From contig JQIX01000033.1 of NCBI GenBank assembly GCA_003934925.1, positions 1 to 47,547 on the forward strand: a stretch of DNA of 47,547 nucleotides, given 5' to 3'. Shown in pieces: positions 23,761 through 32,049 of this stretch. The position numbers and the translations under genes are program-made. This DNA comes from Epsilonproteobacteria bacterium (ex Lamellibrachia satsuma) (GTDB lineage: Bacteria > Campylobacterota > Campylobacteria > Campylobacterales > Sulfurovaceae). The stretch's first letter is position 1. Each line of letters opens with the position of its first letter. Below the pieces are notes generated by a model that had not been told where the DNA came from, made no database searches, and saw only the letters and a list, made by a program, of their open reading frames with translations.

Positions 23761-24104
23761 AGGTACAACGATAAGCCGGGTTCTGTCGTTGGGTAGTTAT
23801 TTATCTAGGCCTATTGTTGCCAATACGCTCAAGCGAAGTATGAGTGCCGATTGAACGGCTTGTGAGACTTATACCATATACTTCTTGCTGCGGACAGGGT
23901 TTACCTGGCTGCCCGTGTTACCACAGGCACCGGTGGGCTCTTACCCCACCCTTTCACCCTTACCAAGCGAAGCTTGGCGGTTTACTTTCTGTTGCACTTG
24001 CCCTCAGATTGCTCTGGCCATCCGTTAGATGGAGTCCTGTCTCACTTGCAGCCCGGACTTTCCTCTCGTGACATAAATGTCACCAGCAACTACCTGTTGC
24101 ACCT
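23761..24104 (-). ncRNA. rnpB: RNase P RNA, bacterial type A
   Basis: Catalytic RNA that matures the 5' ends of tRNAs. On the minus strand the conserved core is clear: GAGGAAAGTCCGGGCT near the 5' end, AGGGTGAAA with GTAAGAGCCCACCG, GGTAAACCC, and ACAGAACCCGGCTTA near the 3' end. The ends are set by the P1 helix: 5' AGGTGCAAC (24096-24104) pairs with 3' GTTGTACCT (23761-23769) with one G-U pair, giving about 344 nucleotides. The loop with AGCTTCGCTTGG is a variable helix. Confidence 0.96.
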
Positions 24105-24110
24105 GCGCGA

Positions 24111-24116
24111 ATTATA
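24111..24116 (-). promoter_or_regulatory. rnpB -10 box
   Basis: A perfect TATAAT on the minus strand ends seven bases before the first nucleotide of RNase P RNA set by the P1 helix, as expected for a housekeeping promoter. The -35 position falls inside the 7-bp tandem repeat and reads TTCACT. Confidence 0.8.
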
Positions 24117-24123
24117 GCATAGA

Positions 24124-24158
24124 AATAGTGAATAGTGAATAGTGAATAGTGAATAGTG
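24124..24158. repeat. five tandem copies of AATAGTG
   Basis: Five exact 7-bp copies at 24124, 24131, 24138, 24145 and 24152. They cover about -20 to -54 of the rnpB transcript, including the -35 region. The array is a candidate variable-number tandem repeat. Confidence 0.95.
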
Positions 24159-24221
24159 AAATTTTATATATGTATGTTTAAAACAATATGAAGTAAAGAT
24201 TTCTTCTTGATTTGTAGTAGA

Positions 24222-24277
24222 TTTGGGTGTTTGGGCGAAGGAGTATATCAGTATATGACTGAGTCCCATCACCCAAA
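24222..24277. repeat. inverted repeat downstream of oorC
   Basis: TTTGGGTG (24222-24229) and CACCCAAA (24270-24277) pair across a 40-base loop in the 140 bases between oorC and the tandem repeat. It could fold as an mRNA 3' structure. No T-run follows on either strand, so it is not a clear terminator. Confidence 0.3.
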
Positions 24278-24301
24278 GATGCTGCGAAGCGAGAAGAAAG
24301 A

Positions 24302-24856
24302 TTACTTCATTGCTTCGAGGGCGTATTTTTTTCCTAACTCATAAGCTTTAAGGTTAAGCTCATGTACTTTTTTAGGTACTTTAGAGAGCATTGTATCAAT
24401 GAGTACCTGCTCATCCAATGCTTTGGTATAGGTATTAGCAATTGCCAATGCAACCACTGATTGTGTGATCACGTTTCCTACTTCTTCTTTTGCAATAGTA
24501 ATAATAGGTATCTCGACGATATTCCATTTTTTTCTATCTTCTTCTGTCGGGTGCACCAAGTTTGGCTCAACAACGATCGTTCCACCTTCTCTTACCCCAT
24601 TTTTAAACTGCTGATAGCTGACATCTGCTACTGAGAGCATAAAATCGATCTCGCCATCTATCGCATACGGGTAGAAAACTTCTTTATCATCAAGCTGGAT
24701 GTCAACCACTGTTGGACCACCACGCACTTGCGATGTATAGGTTGCAGTTTTTACACCGTAACCACCATTTTTGATCTTTGCAGCAGCAAAAATCTCTCCT
24801 GCAAGAAGTACACCCTGCCCACCAACACCGGTAAATCTCATTACAATTTTACTCAT
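24302..24856 (-). CDS. oorC: 2-oxoglutarate:ferredoxin oxidoreductase gamma subunit (OorC)
   Basis: Last gene of oorDABC. The 184-residue gamma domain of the 2-oxoacid:acceptor oxidoreductase superfamily begins with the typical nucleotide-type loop FTGVGGQGVLLAGEI. Together with OorD, OorA and OorB it carries out reductive carboxylation of succinyl-CoA to 2-oxoglutarate in the rTCA cycle, or the reverse in an oxidative cycle. It starts 11 bases after oorB. Confidence 0.93.
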   Translation of the reverse strand: MSKIVMRFTGVGGQGVLLAGEIFAAAKIKNGGYGVKTATYTSQVRGGPTVVDIQLDDKEVFYPYAIDGEIDFMLSVADVSYQQFKNGVREGGTIVVEPNLVHPTEEDRKKWNIVEIPIITIAKEEVGNVITQSVVALAIANTYTKALDEQVLIDTMLSKVPKKVHELNLKAYELGKKYALEAMK

Positions 24857-24867
24857 TTGGCAGCTCC

Positions 24868-25725
24868 TTATATTTTTTTCTCAAAGTCATCCTGGGTAAT
24901 TAACCCTCTTTGACCTTGCTGTGCTTTTTTAACTTCTTCATACATAGCACAGTATTCCAATGCTTCTGTATCCTGTTTTAAAATACCTGTTGGAAGAAGG
25001 TTTTCCTGCTCGTCCGGGCTCAACGTATCCCATTTCTTTTTAGAAACAGTGATACTGTCAATCCAGTCAAGGTTAGCCATAGCAGATTGCATTTTATTTT
25101 TTCTACCAAGGTTAATATGGCAGTTTGAGTTGATTTCAACGAAAGAGAATCCCTTATGCTTAAGTGCCTCAACAATCACTTTTTCCATTTTCTTAGGAGA
25201 ATTCACGGTTTCCCTGGCTATAAATGATGCACCCGCTGCTTCAGCCAGTTTACAAGCATCAAATGTCGGGTCAATATTCCCTGCCTTTTGTGAGACTGTC
25301 CAAAAACCTCTTGGTGTAGTAGGAGAAGTCTGGGAATTTGTCAAACCGTAGATGAAGTTATTGATAAGGATCAATGTCATGTCGATGTTTCTTCTACAAC
25401 CATGGATCGTATGGTTACCACCGATCGCCAATGCATCACCATCACCTGCAACACAGACAACATATTTGTCCGGATTGGCAAGCTTGATACCTGTTGCAAA
25501 AGCAATGGTTCTTCCATGTGTAGTATGCACTGTATTCATATCGACATAAGAAGAGAATCTTCCTGAACACCCGATACCCGATACCAGACACATATCATCT
25601 TTATTGATACCAAGCTTATCTATTGCTCTAATGAATGATTTCAAAATAACACCGTCACCACACCCCCAACACCATAGTGTTGGCATCTTGTCTACTCTTA
25701 AATATTGATCATAATTAAATGCCAT
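24868..25725 (-). CDS. oorB: 2-oxoglutarate:ferredoxin oxidoreductase beta subunit (OorB)
   Basis: The 285-residue thiamine pyrophosphate-binding subunit. TPP and Mg binding are shown by GDGDALAIGGNH and the Asn in LILINNFIYGLTNSQ; cysteines in LWCWGCGDGV and SGIGCSGRF fit the iron-sulfur and substrate-pocket Cys of this subunit. It carries the reaction centre of the complex. Two bases separate it from oorA. Confidence 0.94.
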   Translation of the reverse strand: MAFNYDQYLRVDKMPTLWCWGCGDGVILKSFIRAIDKLGINKDDMCLVSGIGCSGRFSSYVDMNTVHTTHGRTIAFATGIKLANPDKYVVCVAGDGDALAIGGNHTIHGCRRNIDMTLILINNFIYGLTNSQTSPTTPRGFWTVSQKAGNIDPTFDACKLAEAAGASFIARETVNSPKKMEKVIVEALKHKGFSFVEINSNCHINLGRKNKMQSAMANLDWIDSITVSKKKWDTLSPDEQENLLPTGILKQDTEALEYCAMYEEVKKAQQGQRGLITQDDFEKKI

Positions 25726-25727
25726 AG

Positions 25728-26867
25728 TTAAAATACCTCCTTAACTTTTTCAATAATGTCTGCCGGAGAGAATGGACGACCATTCGTTTTTGTCAATTTT
25801 TCAATATCCAATCTGCCCATTGATCTCTGGATCTCTTCAAGGTATTGCCCTTGGTTCAGTTCTACAGAAAGCACTTTATCAAATTTTTCTCCAAGTTCAT
25901 GCATTCTCGCTTCTGGAGATGGCCAAAGTGTGATAGGTCTAAACATACCTACTTTAATACCCTCTTCTCTAAGCGTATTAACTGCTTCCCTGATAGCCAA
26001 CGAAGCCGAACCATAACCGATAATCAAAATATCTGCATCATCTACCATGTACTCTTCGTTAGATTCAATTTCATCTTGATGTGCTTCCACTTTTTTAAAA
26101 AGTCTATCGATAAGTTTTCTACAGGTTTCAATCTCTTCAGTTGGGAAACCTGTTGGTCCATGGTGAAGTCCTGTCATATGATATCTATACCCTTTGAACA
26201 TCGGGTTAAGTACCGCAGGTTCATCCTCCGCTACACCATATGGTTGGTAATCTTCCGGAGCACCATCAAATGTTTTTCTTAATTTAATACCTGCCTGCAC
26301 CTCTTCTAATGCCGGAATTTCAGCTTTAGCATGCATGTGTCCGATTGTTTCATCAAGTAACACAAAAACCGGTTGCATAAATCTGTCCGCAAGGTTAAAG
26401 GCTCTGACTGTTTCAGTGTAACACTCTGCCAGATTACCCGCACATACAGTAATAGACTTATAATCTCCGTGACTTGGATTTTTTGCCTGAGCTACATCTC
26501 CCTGTGATACACGTGTTGGAAGACCAGTTGACGGACCACCTCTCATTACATTGACAACAACCAATGGATTTTCTGCCATTTGTGCAAGACCGAGATTTTC
26601 TGCTTTCAGTGAAATACCGGGTCCTGAAGTAGCCGTAAGTGATCTTACTCCTGACATAGAAGCACCGATTGCTGCTGCTACACCTGCAATCTCATCCTCC
26701 ATCTGAATAGCTGCACCGCCTATTTTTGGCAATAAGTCAGAAACCACATGCATGATTTCACTTGATGGTGTCAATGGATACCCAGCAAAAAATTTACATC
26801 CGGCATCTACAGCTGCCTTTGCAGCCAGTTCGTTACCACTAGATATTACTTCTCTTGTGTTTGACAT
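25728..26867 (-). CDS. oorA: 2-oxoglutarate:ferredoxin oxidoreductase alpha subunit (OorA)
   Basis: The 379-residue alpha subunit with the pyrimidine-binding fold (about 1-190) and the transketolase C-like domain (about 265-379). Typical stretches are FFAGYPLTPSSEIMHV, QMEDEIAGVAAAIGAS and ATSGPGISLKAENLG. The order D-A-B-C and the four-subunit split match the Oor enzyme of Campylobacter and Helicobacter, which prefers 2-oxoglutarate over pyruvate. Its start overlaps the oorD stop by one base. Confidence 0.94.
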   Translation of the reverse strand: MSNTREVISSGNELAAKAAVDAGCKFFAGYPLTPSSEIMHVVSDLLPKIGGAAIQMEDEIAGVAAAIGASMSGVRSLTATSGPGISLKAENLGLAQMAENPLVVVNVMRGGPSTGLPTRVSQGDVAQAKNPSHGDYKSITVCAGNLAECYTETVRAFNLADRFMQPVFVLLDETIGHMHAKAEIPALEEVQAGIKLRKTFDGAPEDYQPYGVAEDEPAVLNPMFKGYRYHMTGLHHGPTGFPTEEIETCRKLIDRLFKKVEAHQDEIESNEEYMVDDADILIIGYGSASLAIREAVNTLREEGIKVGMFRPITLWPSPEARMHELGEKFDKVLSVELNQGQYLEEIQRSMGRLDIEKLTKTNGRPFSPADIIEKVKEVF

Positions 26868-27199
26868 TAGTTAGCCTCCTTGTAATCTGTAGGGATTCTA
26901 TACCCATTATTCGCAATTGCCTCTTGTCTTGCTTTTGAAGCGTCAGTCAATTTTGCAAACTTGAATTCTTTTCTCTCTGCTACATAAATAGCAAAATCAG
27001 GACATGATAGTTCACATTCCTGGCATCCTATACATGCTTCAGGATGCACTACGCTGATCATTGCACCTAAAACTGAAGTTGGTTCCTGCTGCATAGAAAG
27101 AACTCCTGCAGGACATGCATCCACACAGATATCGCAGGCTTTACATCTTGATGTATTTACCCATACTGGAGTATTCTCCGGAGCTGCCATTGCTGCCAT
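26867..27199 (-). CDS. oorD: 2-oxoglutarate:ferredoxin oxidoreductase delta subunit (OorD), 2x[4Fe-4S]
   Basis: A 110-residue ferredoxin-type subunit that passes electrons between the TPP centre and free ferredoxin. Two CxxCxxCxxxC motifs are complete: CKACDICVDACP and CIGCQECELSCP. First gene of the oor operon; AAGGGGAAAAT before the ATG is a strong ribosome site. A weak -10-like TATCCT lies further upstream. The N-terminus MAAMAAPENTPVW is short and has no signal. Confidence 0.94.
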   Translation of the reverse strand: MAAMAAPENTPVWVNTSRCKACDICVDACPAGVLSMQQEPTSVLGAMISVVHPEACIGCQECELSCPDFAIYVAERKEFKFAKLTDASKARQEAIANNGYRIPTDYKEAN

Positions 27200-27362
27200 A
27201 TTTTCCCCTTTTTATTTTTGAAATATTAAGTGAGATTTGTTATTCACTAAAATTAGGATAGCTTAGTTTTTGTAAGGTTGTTATAAATAAGAGGGAATTA
27301 TGTGGAGTATAAGTGGGGTTGTTACCATTTGAAGCAAGAAAAAGAAGCATCTTTCATTCAGA

Positions 27363-27641
27363 TTATGTGTTCATTTTGCCTATGGCACAAGAGACATAAC
27401 TTTTTGCTTTCGCTGAAGTACTATCTACAAAACCCATCTTTTCCGTAACAAAAGGATAGCCCAATTTTTTAAGTGCTTCCCCTAATGCTAGTATCTCTTC
27501 CTTTTGTATATCCAAAGTGATCTCCCGTGGTTCTTTTTCTAGATTGACTTCTATTTCACCAAATTCTTCAAAAAGTTTCTCTTTAAGTGTATTGGCACAG
27601 CCGCTACATTTAACATTAATTATTTTGAATGTTTGTATCAT
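27363..27641 (-). CDS. HMA-domain small protein (metal-binding)
   Basis: A 92-residue protein with a heavy-metal-associated fold. The copper-type loop VKCSGCANTLKE gives Cys12 and Cys15; GYPFV near residue 65 fits the fold's loop. The C-terminal extension adds one more Cys (SYVSCAIGKMNT). Copper chaperones of the CopZ kind are about 70 residues, so it is slightly longer. It sits alone between sucD and oorD, in the same orientation, 74 bases after sucD. A role in metal delivery to the neighbouring enzymes is speculation; none of them uses copper. Confidence 0.8.
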   Translation of the reverse strand: MIQTFKIINVKCSGCANTLKEKLFEEFGEIEVNLEKEPREITLDIQKEEILALGEALKKLGYPFVTEKMGFVDSTSAKAKSYVSCAIGKMNT

Positions 27642-27673
27642 TTGGTTACCTTTTGGGAGTTAAGAGATGGGGG

Positions 27674-27702
27674 ACTCCAAGACATCCATAATGTCAAGGA
27701 GT
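27674..27702 (-). promoter_or_regulatory. hairpin between sucD and the HMA gene
   Basis: ACTCC-TT-GACAT and ATGTC-TT-GGAGT (minus strand) form a 10-pair stem with an internal TT/TT mismatch and a five-base loop. No T-run follows, so it may be a processing or stability element within a sucCD-HMA transcript rather than a terminator. Confidence 0.4.
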
Positions 27703-27715
27703 TTAAAGTTTTTAA

Positions 27716-28588
27716 TTATTTAGATAAAACTTCTTTAACCGCTTTACCGATCTCTGCAGGGGAAACAACTACTTTAACTCCAGCTGCTTCAAGTGCATCC
27801 ATTTTCTCTTTTGCTGTACCGGCACTTCCGGAAACGATCGCTCCAGCATGTCCCATGGTTTTACCTTTTGGTGCAGTCTGACCTGCAATAAAAGCAACAA
27901 CAGGCTTAGTGATCTGTTCTTTGATCAATTTTGCTGCCTGGATCTCAAGGTCTCCACCGATCTCGCCGATCATAACGATACACTCTGTGTCTGGATCCGC
28001 TTCGAACATTGGGAGGATCTGCTTGTAGGAAAGTCCGATGATCGGGTCTCCACCAATACCGACTGCTGTAGTGATACCATACCCTTCGTTACAAACTTGG
28101 TTGGCACCTTCATACGTTAATGTTCCTGACTTGGAGATAAGTCCGACATTCCCTTTTTTGAAAATGCTACCCGGCATGATACCGATCTTACACTCTTCCG
28201 CCGTAATGATGCCCGGGCAGTTTGGCCCGATAGTCTTCATTCCATGTTTTGTCGCATAGGCTTTAGCTGCCTGCATATCTTTTACAGGAGCACCTTCCGT
28301 AATGATCACGGCAAGCTCAATACCCGCTTCCGCCGCTTCCATAACCGCATCGCCAACGAATGCAGGAGGAACGAAGATCATAGAAACTGTAGCACCTGTT
28401 GCTTTGACAGCTTCTGCTACCGTATTGAATACGGGCTTATCCAAATGTACCTGTCCACCTTTATTTGGTGTCACTCCTCCAACAATATTTGTACCATAAG
28501 CCAAACACTGCTCTGCGTGGAAAGTTCCCTCTTTACCTGTAAAACCCTGAACGATTACTTTTGTATCTTTGTTTACCAAAATTGACAT
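27716..28588 (-). CDS. sucD: succinate-CoA ligase alpha subunit (SucD)
   Basis: With SucC, makes succinyl-CoA from succinate, CoA and nucleoside triphosphate; in the rTCA direction this feeds the Oor enzyme. The 290-residue protein has the CoA-binding N-domain ([15 protein letters not shown]) and the phosphohistidine loop [10 protein letters not shown]. Length is normal. Three bases after sucC. Confidence 0.96.
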   Translation of the reverse strand: MSILVNKDTKVIVQGFTGKEGTFHAEQCLAYGTNIVGGVTPNKGGQVHLDKPVFNTVAEAVKATGATVSMIFVPPAFVGDAVMEAAEAGIELAVIITEGAPVKDMQAAKAYATKHGMKTIGPNCPGIITAEECKIGIMPGSIFKKGNVGLISKSGTLTYEGANQVCNEGYGITTAVGIGGDPIIGLSYKQILPMFEADPDTECIVMIGEIGGDLEIQAAKLIKEQITKPVVAFIAGQTAPKGKTMGHAGAIVSGSAGTAKEKMDALEAAGVKVVVSPAEIGKAVKEVLSK

Positions 28589-28591
28589 CTA

Positions 28592-29764
28592 TTACTCTCC
28601 TTTCGCCGCAGCAACTGCTTTTGCAGCACCATCACCTAAGTCATCACCAACGATCAGATTGGCAATATTTGCATTTTTAAGAATCTCTGCTGCTTCCGGA
28701 GCATTGGTTCCATCAAGACGAACAACAACAGGTACGTTGACATCCGTGATCTTTGTCGCTTCGATAATACCGTTTGCGATACGGTCACAACGTACGATAC
28801 CGCCAAAGATATTTACAAAGATTGCTTTAACATTAGGGTTTTTAAGAATAATCTCAAACCCTTTGGAAACAGTTTCAGCATTTGCTGAACCACCCACATC
28901 AAGGAAGTTTGCAGGTGTTCCGCCCATATGGTTGATCGTATCCATAGTACCCATCGCAAGACCGGCACCATTGACCATACAACCGATCTCACCATCAAGT
29001 GCTACATAGGAAAGACCGTACTTGGCCGCTTCTACTTCATCAGGATCCTCTTCGCTTAGATCTCTCATAGCTGCAATTTCCGGCTGTCTGTAGAGTGCAG
29101 AGTTATCAAATCCCATTTTTCCGTCAAGTGCCAGGAACTCACCTGAACCTGTTCTTACAAGCGGGTTGATCTCGATCATTTCTGCATCTTTATCCATATA
29201 AACCTTATAAAGCTTTTGCGCAAAGCTAATGATGTTTTTCTGTTCTGCTTTGTCTGTAATACCAAGACCGAATGCCAACTCACGCCCATGGAATCCCTGG
29301 AAACCGATCGTTGGATCTACAGGAACCGTAATGATCTTTTCCGGTGTTTTTTCCGCAACATCTTCAATGTTCATCCCGCCTTCGGTAGAAGCCATGATCA
29401 GAGGCATTTCCAATTTTCTGTCCAGAATGACAGAAAGATAGAACTCATCTTTGATATCAGCACCATCTTCAATGTAAAGCTTTTGAACCAGTTTTCCTTC
29501 AGGACCTGTCTGGTGTGTCACCAAAGTCATTCCAAGGATCTCATCTGCCAGTTCTCTTACTTCATCCAGTGATTTTGCAAGCTTGACACCACCGCCAAGC
29601 CCACGTCCACCTGCATGTATCTGAGCTTTCACGACCCAGATAGGACCACCCAGCTCTTTTGCCGCCTCAACGGCTGCATCAACGGTTTCAGCCATTATAC
29701 CTTTTGGTGTTGGAACACCATATTCGGCAAAGATCTGTTTTGCCTGATATTCATGTACGTTCAC
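28592..29764 (-). CDS. sucC: succinate-CoA ligase beta subunit (SucC)
   Basis: The 390-residue ATP-grasp subunit. MNVHEYQAKQIFAEYGVP at the start, VVKAQIHAGGRGLGGGVKLA in the nucleotide site, and NIFGGIVRCDRIANGI near the C-terminus are family landmarks. It precedes sucD and lies downstream of fumC by 163 bases that contain two hairpins, so it may have its own promoter. Confidence 0.96.
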   Translation of the reverse strand: MNVHEYQAKQIFAEYGVPTPKGIMAETVDAAVEAAKELGGPIWVVKAQIHAGGRGLGGGVKLAKSLDEVRELADEILGMTLVTHQTGPEGKLVQKLYIEDGADIKDEFYLSVILDRKLEMPLIMASTEGGMNIEDVAEKTPEKIITVPVDPTIGFQGFHGRELAFGLGITDKAEQKNIISFAQKLYKVYMDKDAEMIEINPLVRTGSGEFLALDGKMGFDNSALYRQPEIAAMRDLSEEDPDEVEAAKYGLSYVALDGEIGCMVNGAGLAMGTMDTINHMGGTPANFLDVGGSANAETVSKGFEIILKNPNVKAIFVNIFGGIVRCDRIANGIIEATKITDVNVPVVVRLDGTNAPEAAEILKNANIANLIVGDDLGDGAAKAVAAAKGE

Positions 29765-29885
29765 ATAGTCTCCTTTTTTTACAATAAGTTCCTTTATTAT
29801 ACGTCCAGGGCAGATAATATTGGATTAATTGAATTATTATTGGGGGTAATTTTAAAAAAGTGGTAATTATTTACACATGTGGGGA

Positions 29886-29947
29886 AATTTCTGCCACCTT
29901 TGCGGTCGCAAAGGTAGTAGAAATTGATCATGCTTTAGGCATGATCA
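29886..29947 (-). terminator. tandem hairpins at the fumC 3' end
   Basis: Hairpin A spans 29886-29925 with 19-base arms (two mismatches on DNA, G-U on one RNA strand) around a GT centre. Hairpin B, TGATCATGC-TTTAG-GCATGATCA (29925-29947), has perfect 9-bp arms and includes the fumC stop codon. On the fumC transcript B comes first, then A. No T-run follows, so they may protect the 3' end or attenuate rather than end transcription fully. Confidence 0.55.
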
Positions 29948-31325
29948 TCTCTTCAGGTCTGACATACCGATCGAACTCTTCAGCAGTCAAAAATCCTAGT
30001 GCGATCGCCTCTTCTTTTAGAGTCGTTCCATTCTCATGGGCAGTTTTTGCGATCTTCGCTGCATTTTCATATCCGATATAAGGGTTAAGTGCTGTTACCA
30101 GCATTAGCGAGTCATTAAGAAACCTTTCAATATTCTCACGTATAGGCTCAATACCTACAGCACAGTTTGTATCAAAACTTCTCATAGAATCTGCAAGAAG
30201 TTTGATGGATTGCAGAATATTATAGGCGATCACCGGTTTAAATACATTCAATTCAAAATTACCCTGACTTGCTGCTATACCGACTGTTGTATCATTTCCC
30301 ATGACCTGTACTGCTACCATGGTCAATGCCTCTGCCTGTGTAGGATTTACCTTCCCTGGCATAATGGATGAACCCGGTTCATTGGCGGGGATACTGATCT
30401 CACCTATCCCACATCTTGGACCTGAAGCAAGCCATCTTATGTCATTTGCTATTTTCATCAAATTCGCTGCAAGTGCTTTCAACGCCCCAGAGAGTATGAC
30501 TTCAGCATCATGTCCAGTCAATGCATGGAACTTGTTCGGTTGGGAAACAAATCCATAATCCTTAGCCATAAACCTGTTTAGTTGCACAGCCACTCTTTGT
30601 GAGAATTCCGGATGAGAATTCAACCCTGTACCTACTGCTGTTCCGCCAATAGCAAGTTCTCTGCAATATTCAAGTGCATCTTTTATTTGTTTAAGATTCG
30701 TCTCAAGCATTGAAACATAACCGCTTATCTCCTGCCCCAAAGTTAAAGGCGTGGCATCCTGAAGATGTGTCCTGCCGATCTTTACAATGTCAGAAAATGC
30801 TTTTACCTTACTCTCGAGTGTTGCTTTAAGTTGCTTCACTGCCGGGATGAGATCATCCGTAACTGCAACCACTTCAGCAATGCGCATAGCAGTAGGATAG
30901 GTATCATTTGAACTTTGGCCCTTATTCACATCGTCATTGGGATGGACAAGGTTCTCTTTCGTAAAGTCTCCACCAAGAATTTCAGTCGCTTTATTTGCTA
31001 CCACTTCATTCATATTCATATTTGACTGTGTCCCTGAACCGGTTTGCCATACAACTAACGGGAAGTTATCATCCAGTTCACCGGAGAGTACACTTTCACA
31101 TGCTTCTGAAATAGCCGCTGTTTTCTCATCATCAAGACGGTCTAGCTGATTATTGACCAGAGCACAAGCTTTTTTAAGATTGGCAAATCCGTATACAACT
31201 CCTATAGGCATTTTCTCATTGCCTATTTCAAAGTTTTGTACCGATCTTTGTGTTTGTGCAGCCCAGTATTTATCAGCAGGGACTTTCATTTCTCCCATGG
31301 TATCTTTTTCAATTCTATACTTCAT
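29928..31325 (-). CDS. fumC: class II fumarate hydratase (FumC)
   Basis: Iron-independent fumarase, 465 residues. Conserved regions are present in order: [39 protein letters not shown] and the signature [13 protein letters not shown] with the catalytic Ser on the mobile loop. The start [16 protein letters not shown] and FEIGNEKMP are typical for FumC and distinguish it from aspartase. It stands directly next to a class I fumarase (fumAB), so two unrelated enzymes for the same reaction are in one cluster. A8/G8 homopolymers lie about 83-98 bases before its start. Confidence 0.93.
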   Translation of the reverse strand: MKYRIEKDTMGEMKVPADKYWAAQTQRSVQNFEIGNEKMPIGVVYGFANLKKACALVNNQLDRLDDEKTAAISEACESVLSGELDDNFPLVVWQTGSGTQSNMNMNEVVANKATEILGGDFTKENLVHPNDDVNKGQSSNDTYPTAMRIAEVVAVTDDLIPAVKQLKATLESKVKAFSDIVKIGRTHLQDATPLTLGQEISGYVSMLETNLKQIKDALEYCRELAIGGTAVGTGLNSHPEFSQRVAVQLNRFMAKDYGFVSQPNKFHALTGHDAEVILSGALKALAANLMKIANDIRWLASGPRCGIGEISIPANEPGSSIMPGKVNPTQAEALTMVAVQVMGNDTTVGIAASQGNFELNVFKPVIAYNILQSIKLLADSMRSFDTNCAVGIEPIRENIERFLNDSLMLVTALNPYIGYENAAKIAKTAHENGTTLKEEAIALGFLTAEEFDRYVRPEEMIMPKA

Positions 31326-31407
31326 ATATTGATCCTTTATATTATCTTATACACTTATAATACTCTATTTTGATTAATGAATTATATGAGGAAATAAACA
31401 AGGAATG

Positions 31408-31423
31408 AAAAAAAAGGGGGGGG
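31408..31423. repeat. A8G8 homopolymer tract between fumAB and fumC
   Basis: Eight A (31408-31415) directly joined to eight G (31416-31423), 83-98 bases before the fumC start codon. Poly-G tracts of this length are slippage hot spots in Campylobacterota. It lies outside any coding frame that I can support, so an effect would be on transcription. Confidence 0.9.
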
Positions 31424-31432
31424 AAGGAAGAG

Positions 31433-31453
31433 ATCCCGAACCAAGTTCAGGAT
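31433..31453 (-). terminator. hairpin after fumB
   Basis: ATCCCGAAC (31433-31441), loop CAA, GTTCAGGAT (31445-31453), one mismatch in nine on DNA. It lies 25 bases past the fumB stop. On that transcript the C8U8 tract follows about ten bases later, so it may act as a weak terminator of the icd-mdh-fumAB run. Sequences of the form GATCCxGAAC-TTG-GTTCxGGATC are also common dispersed extragenic palindromes. Confidence 0.45.
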
Positions 31454-31477
31454 GACGAAGTAGTATGTATTTAGACT

Positions 31478-32035
31478 TTAGTCCTTCACTTCGTACTGTT
31501 CTCTTCCCATCTGGTAGAGGTCGTTCCCGTATGTATCGTTGATAACGGTGACAGGAAAATCTTTGACCGTGATCTTACGTACCGCTTCAGGGCCGAGTTC
31601 AGGATAGGCGATCACTTCGGCTGATGTGATCTTTTTGCCAAGCAGTGCTCCTGCACCGCCGGTCGCACCAAAATAGATACCGTCATACTCTTTACAGGCA
31701 TCTTTGACTACCTGATTACGTTTTCCTTTGCCAATCATTCCTTTAGAACCGTACTGAAGCATGGTTGGAGAGTAGGAATCCATTCTATAAGAAGTGGTAG
31801 GTCCTGCCGAACCTATAGGATCACCCGGTTTTGGCGGAGTAGGACCGACGAAATAGATCACAGATCCTTCAATATCAAATGGTAGCTCTTCACCTTTTTC
31901 AAGAAGCTCCACTAATCGTTTGTGTGCCGCATCACGTGCAGTATAGATAGTACCGTTAAGCAATACTGTATCACCTGCTTTAAGTTGTCTTGTATCTTCC
32001 GATGTCAATGGGGTTGTTAAAGTATAATTTGCCAT
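31478..32035 (-). CDS. fumB: class I fumarate hydratase beta subunit
   Basis: C-terminal half of the iron-sulfur (class I) fumarase, as a separate 185-residue protein. TTPLTSEDTRQLKAGDTVLLNG, DAAHKRLVELLEKGE, GPTTSYRMDSY and GKGKRNQVV are landmarks of the Fe-S hydrolyase C-terminal domain. I start it at the ATG at 32035 (AAAGGGAGC upstream), not the in-frame ATG 17 codons earlier, because the latter would overlap the alpha subunit gene and has no family support. The alpha gene ends 14 bases before. The symbol denotes the subunit here, not E. coli FumB. Confidence 0.92.
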   Translation of the reverse strand: MANYTLTTPLTSEDTRQLKAGDTVLLNGTIYTARDAAHKRLVELLEKGEELPFDIEGSVIYFVGPTPPKPGDPIGSAGPTTSYRMDSYSPTMLQYGSKGMIGKGKRNQVVKDACKEYDGIYFGATGGAGALLGKKITSAEVIAYPELGPEAVRKITVKDFPVTVINDTYGNDLYQMGREQYEVKD

Positions 32036-32049
32036 TTTTGCGCTCCCTT

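Noticed and set aside
23761-24104. Protein-coding frame (75 codons, plus strand) in the rnpB region
   Set aside because: The minus strand matches conserved RNase P RNA elements end to end, including P1.
24124-24158. CRISPR array
   Set aside because: The repeats are 7 bp with no spacers and there are no cas genes; it is a simple tandem repeat.
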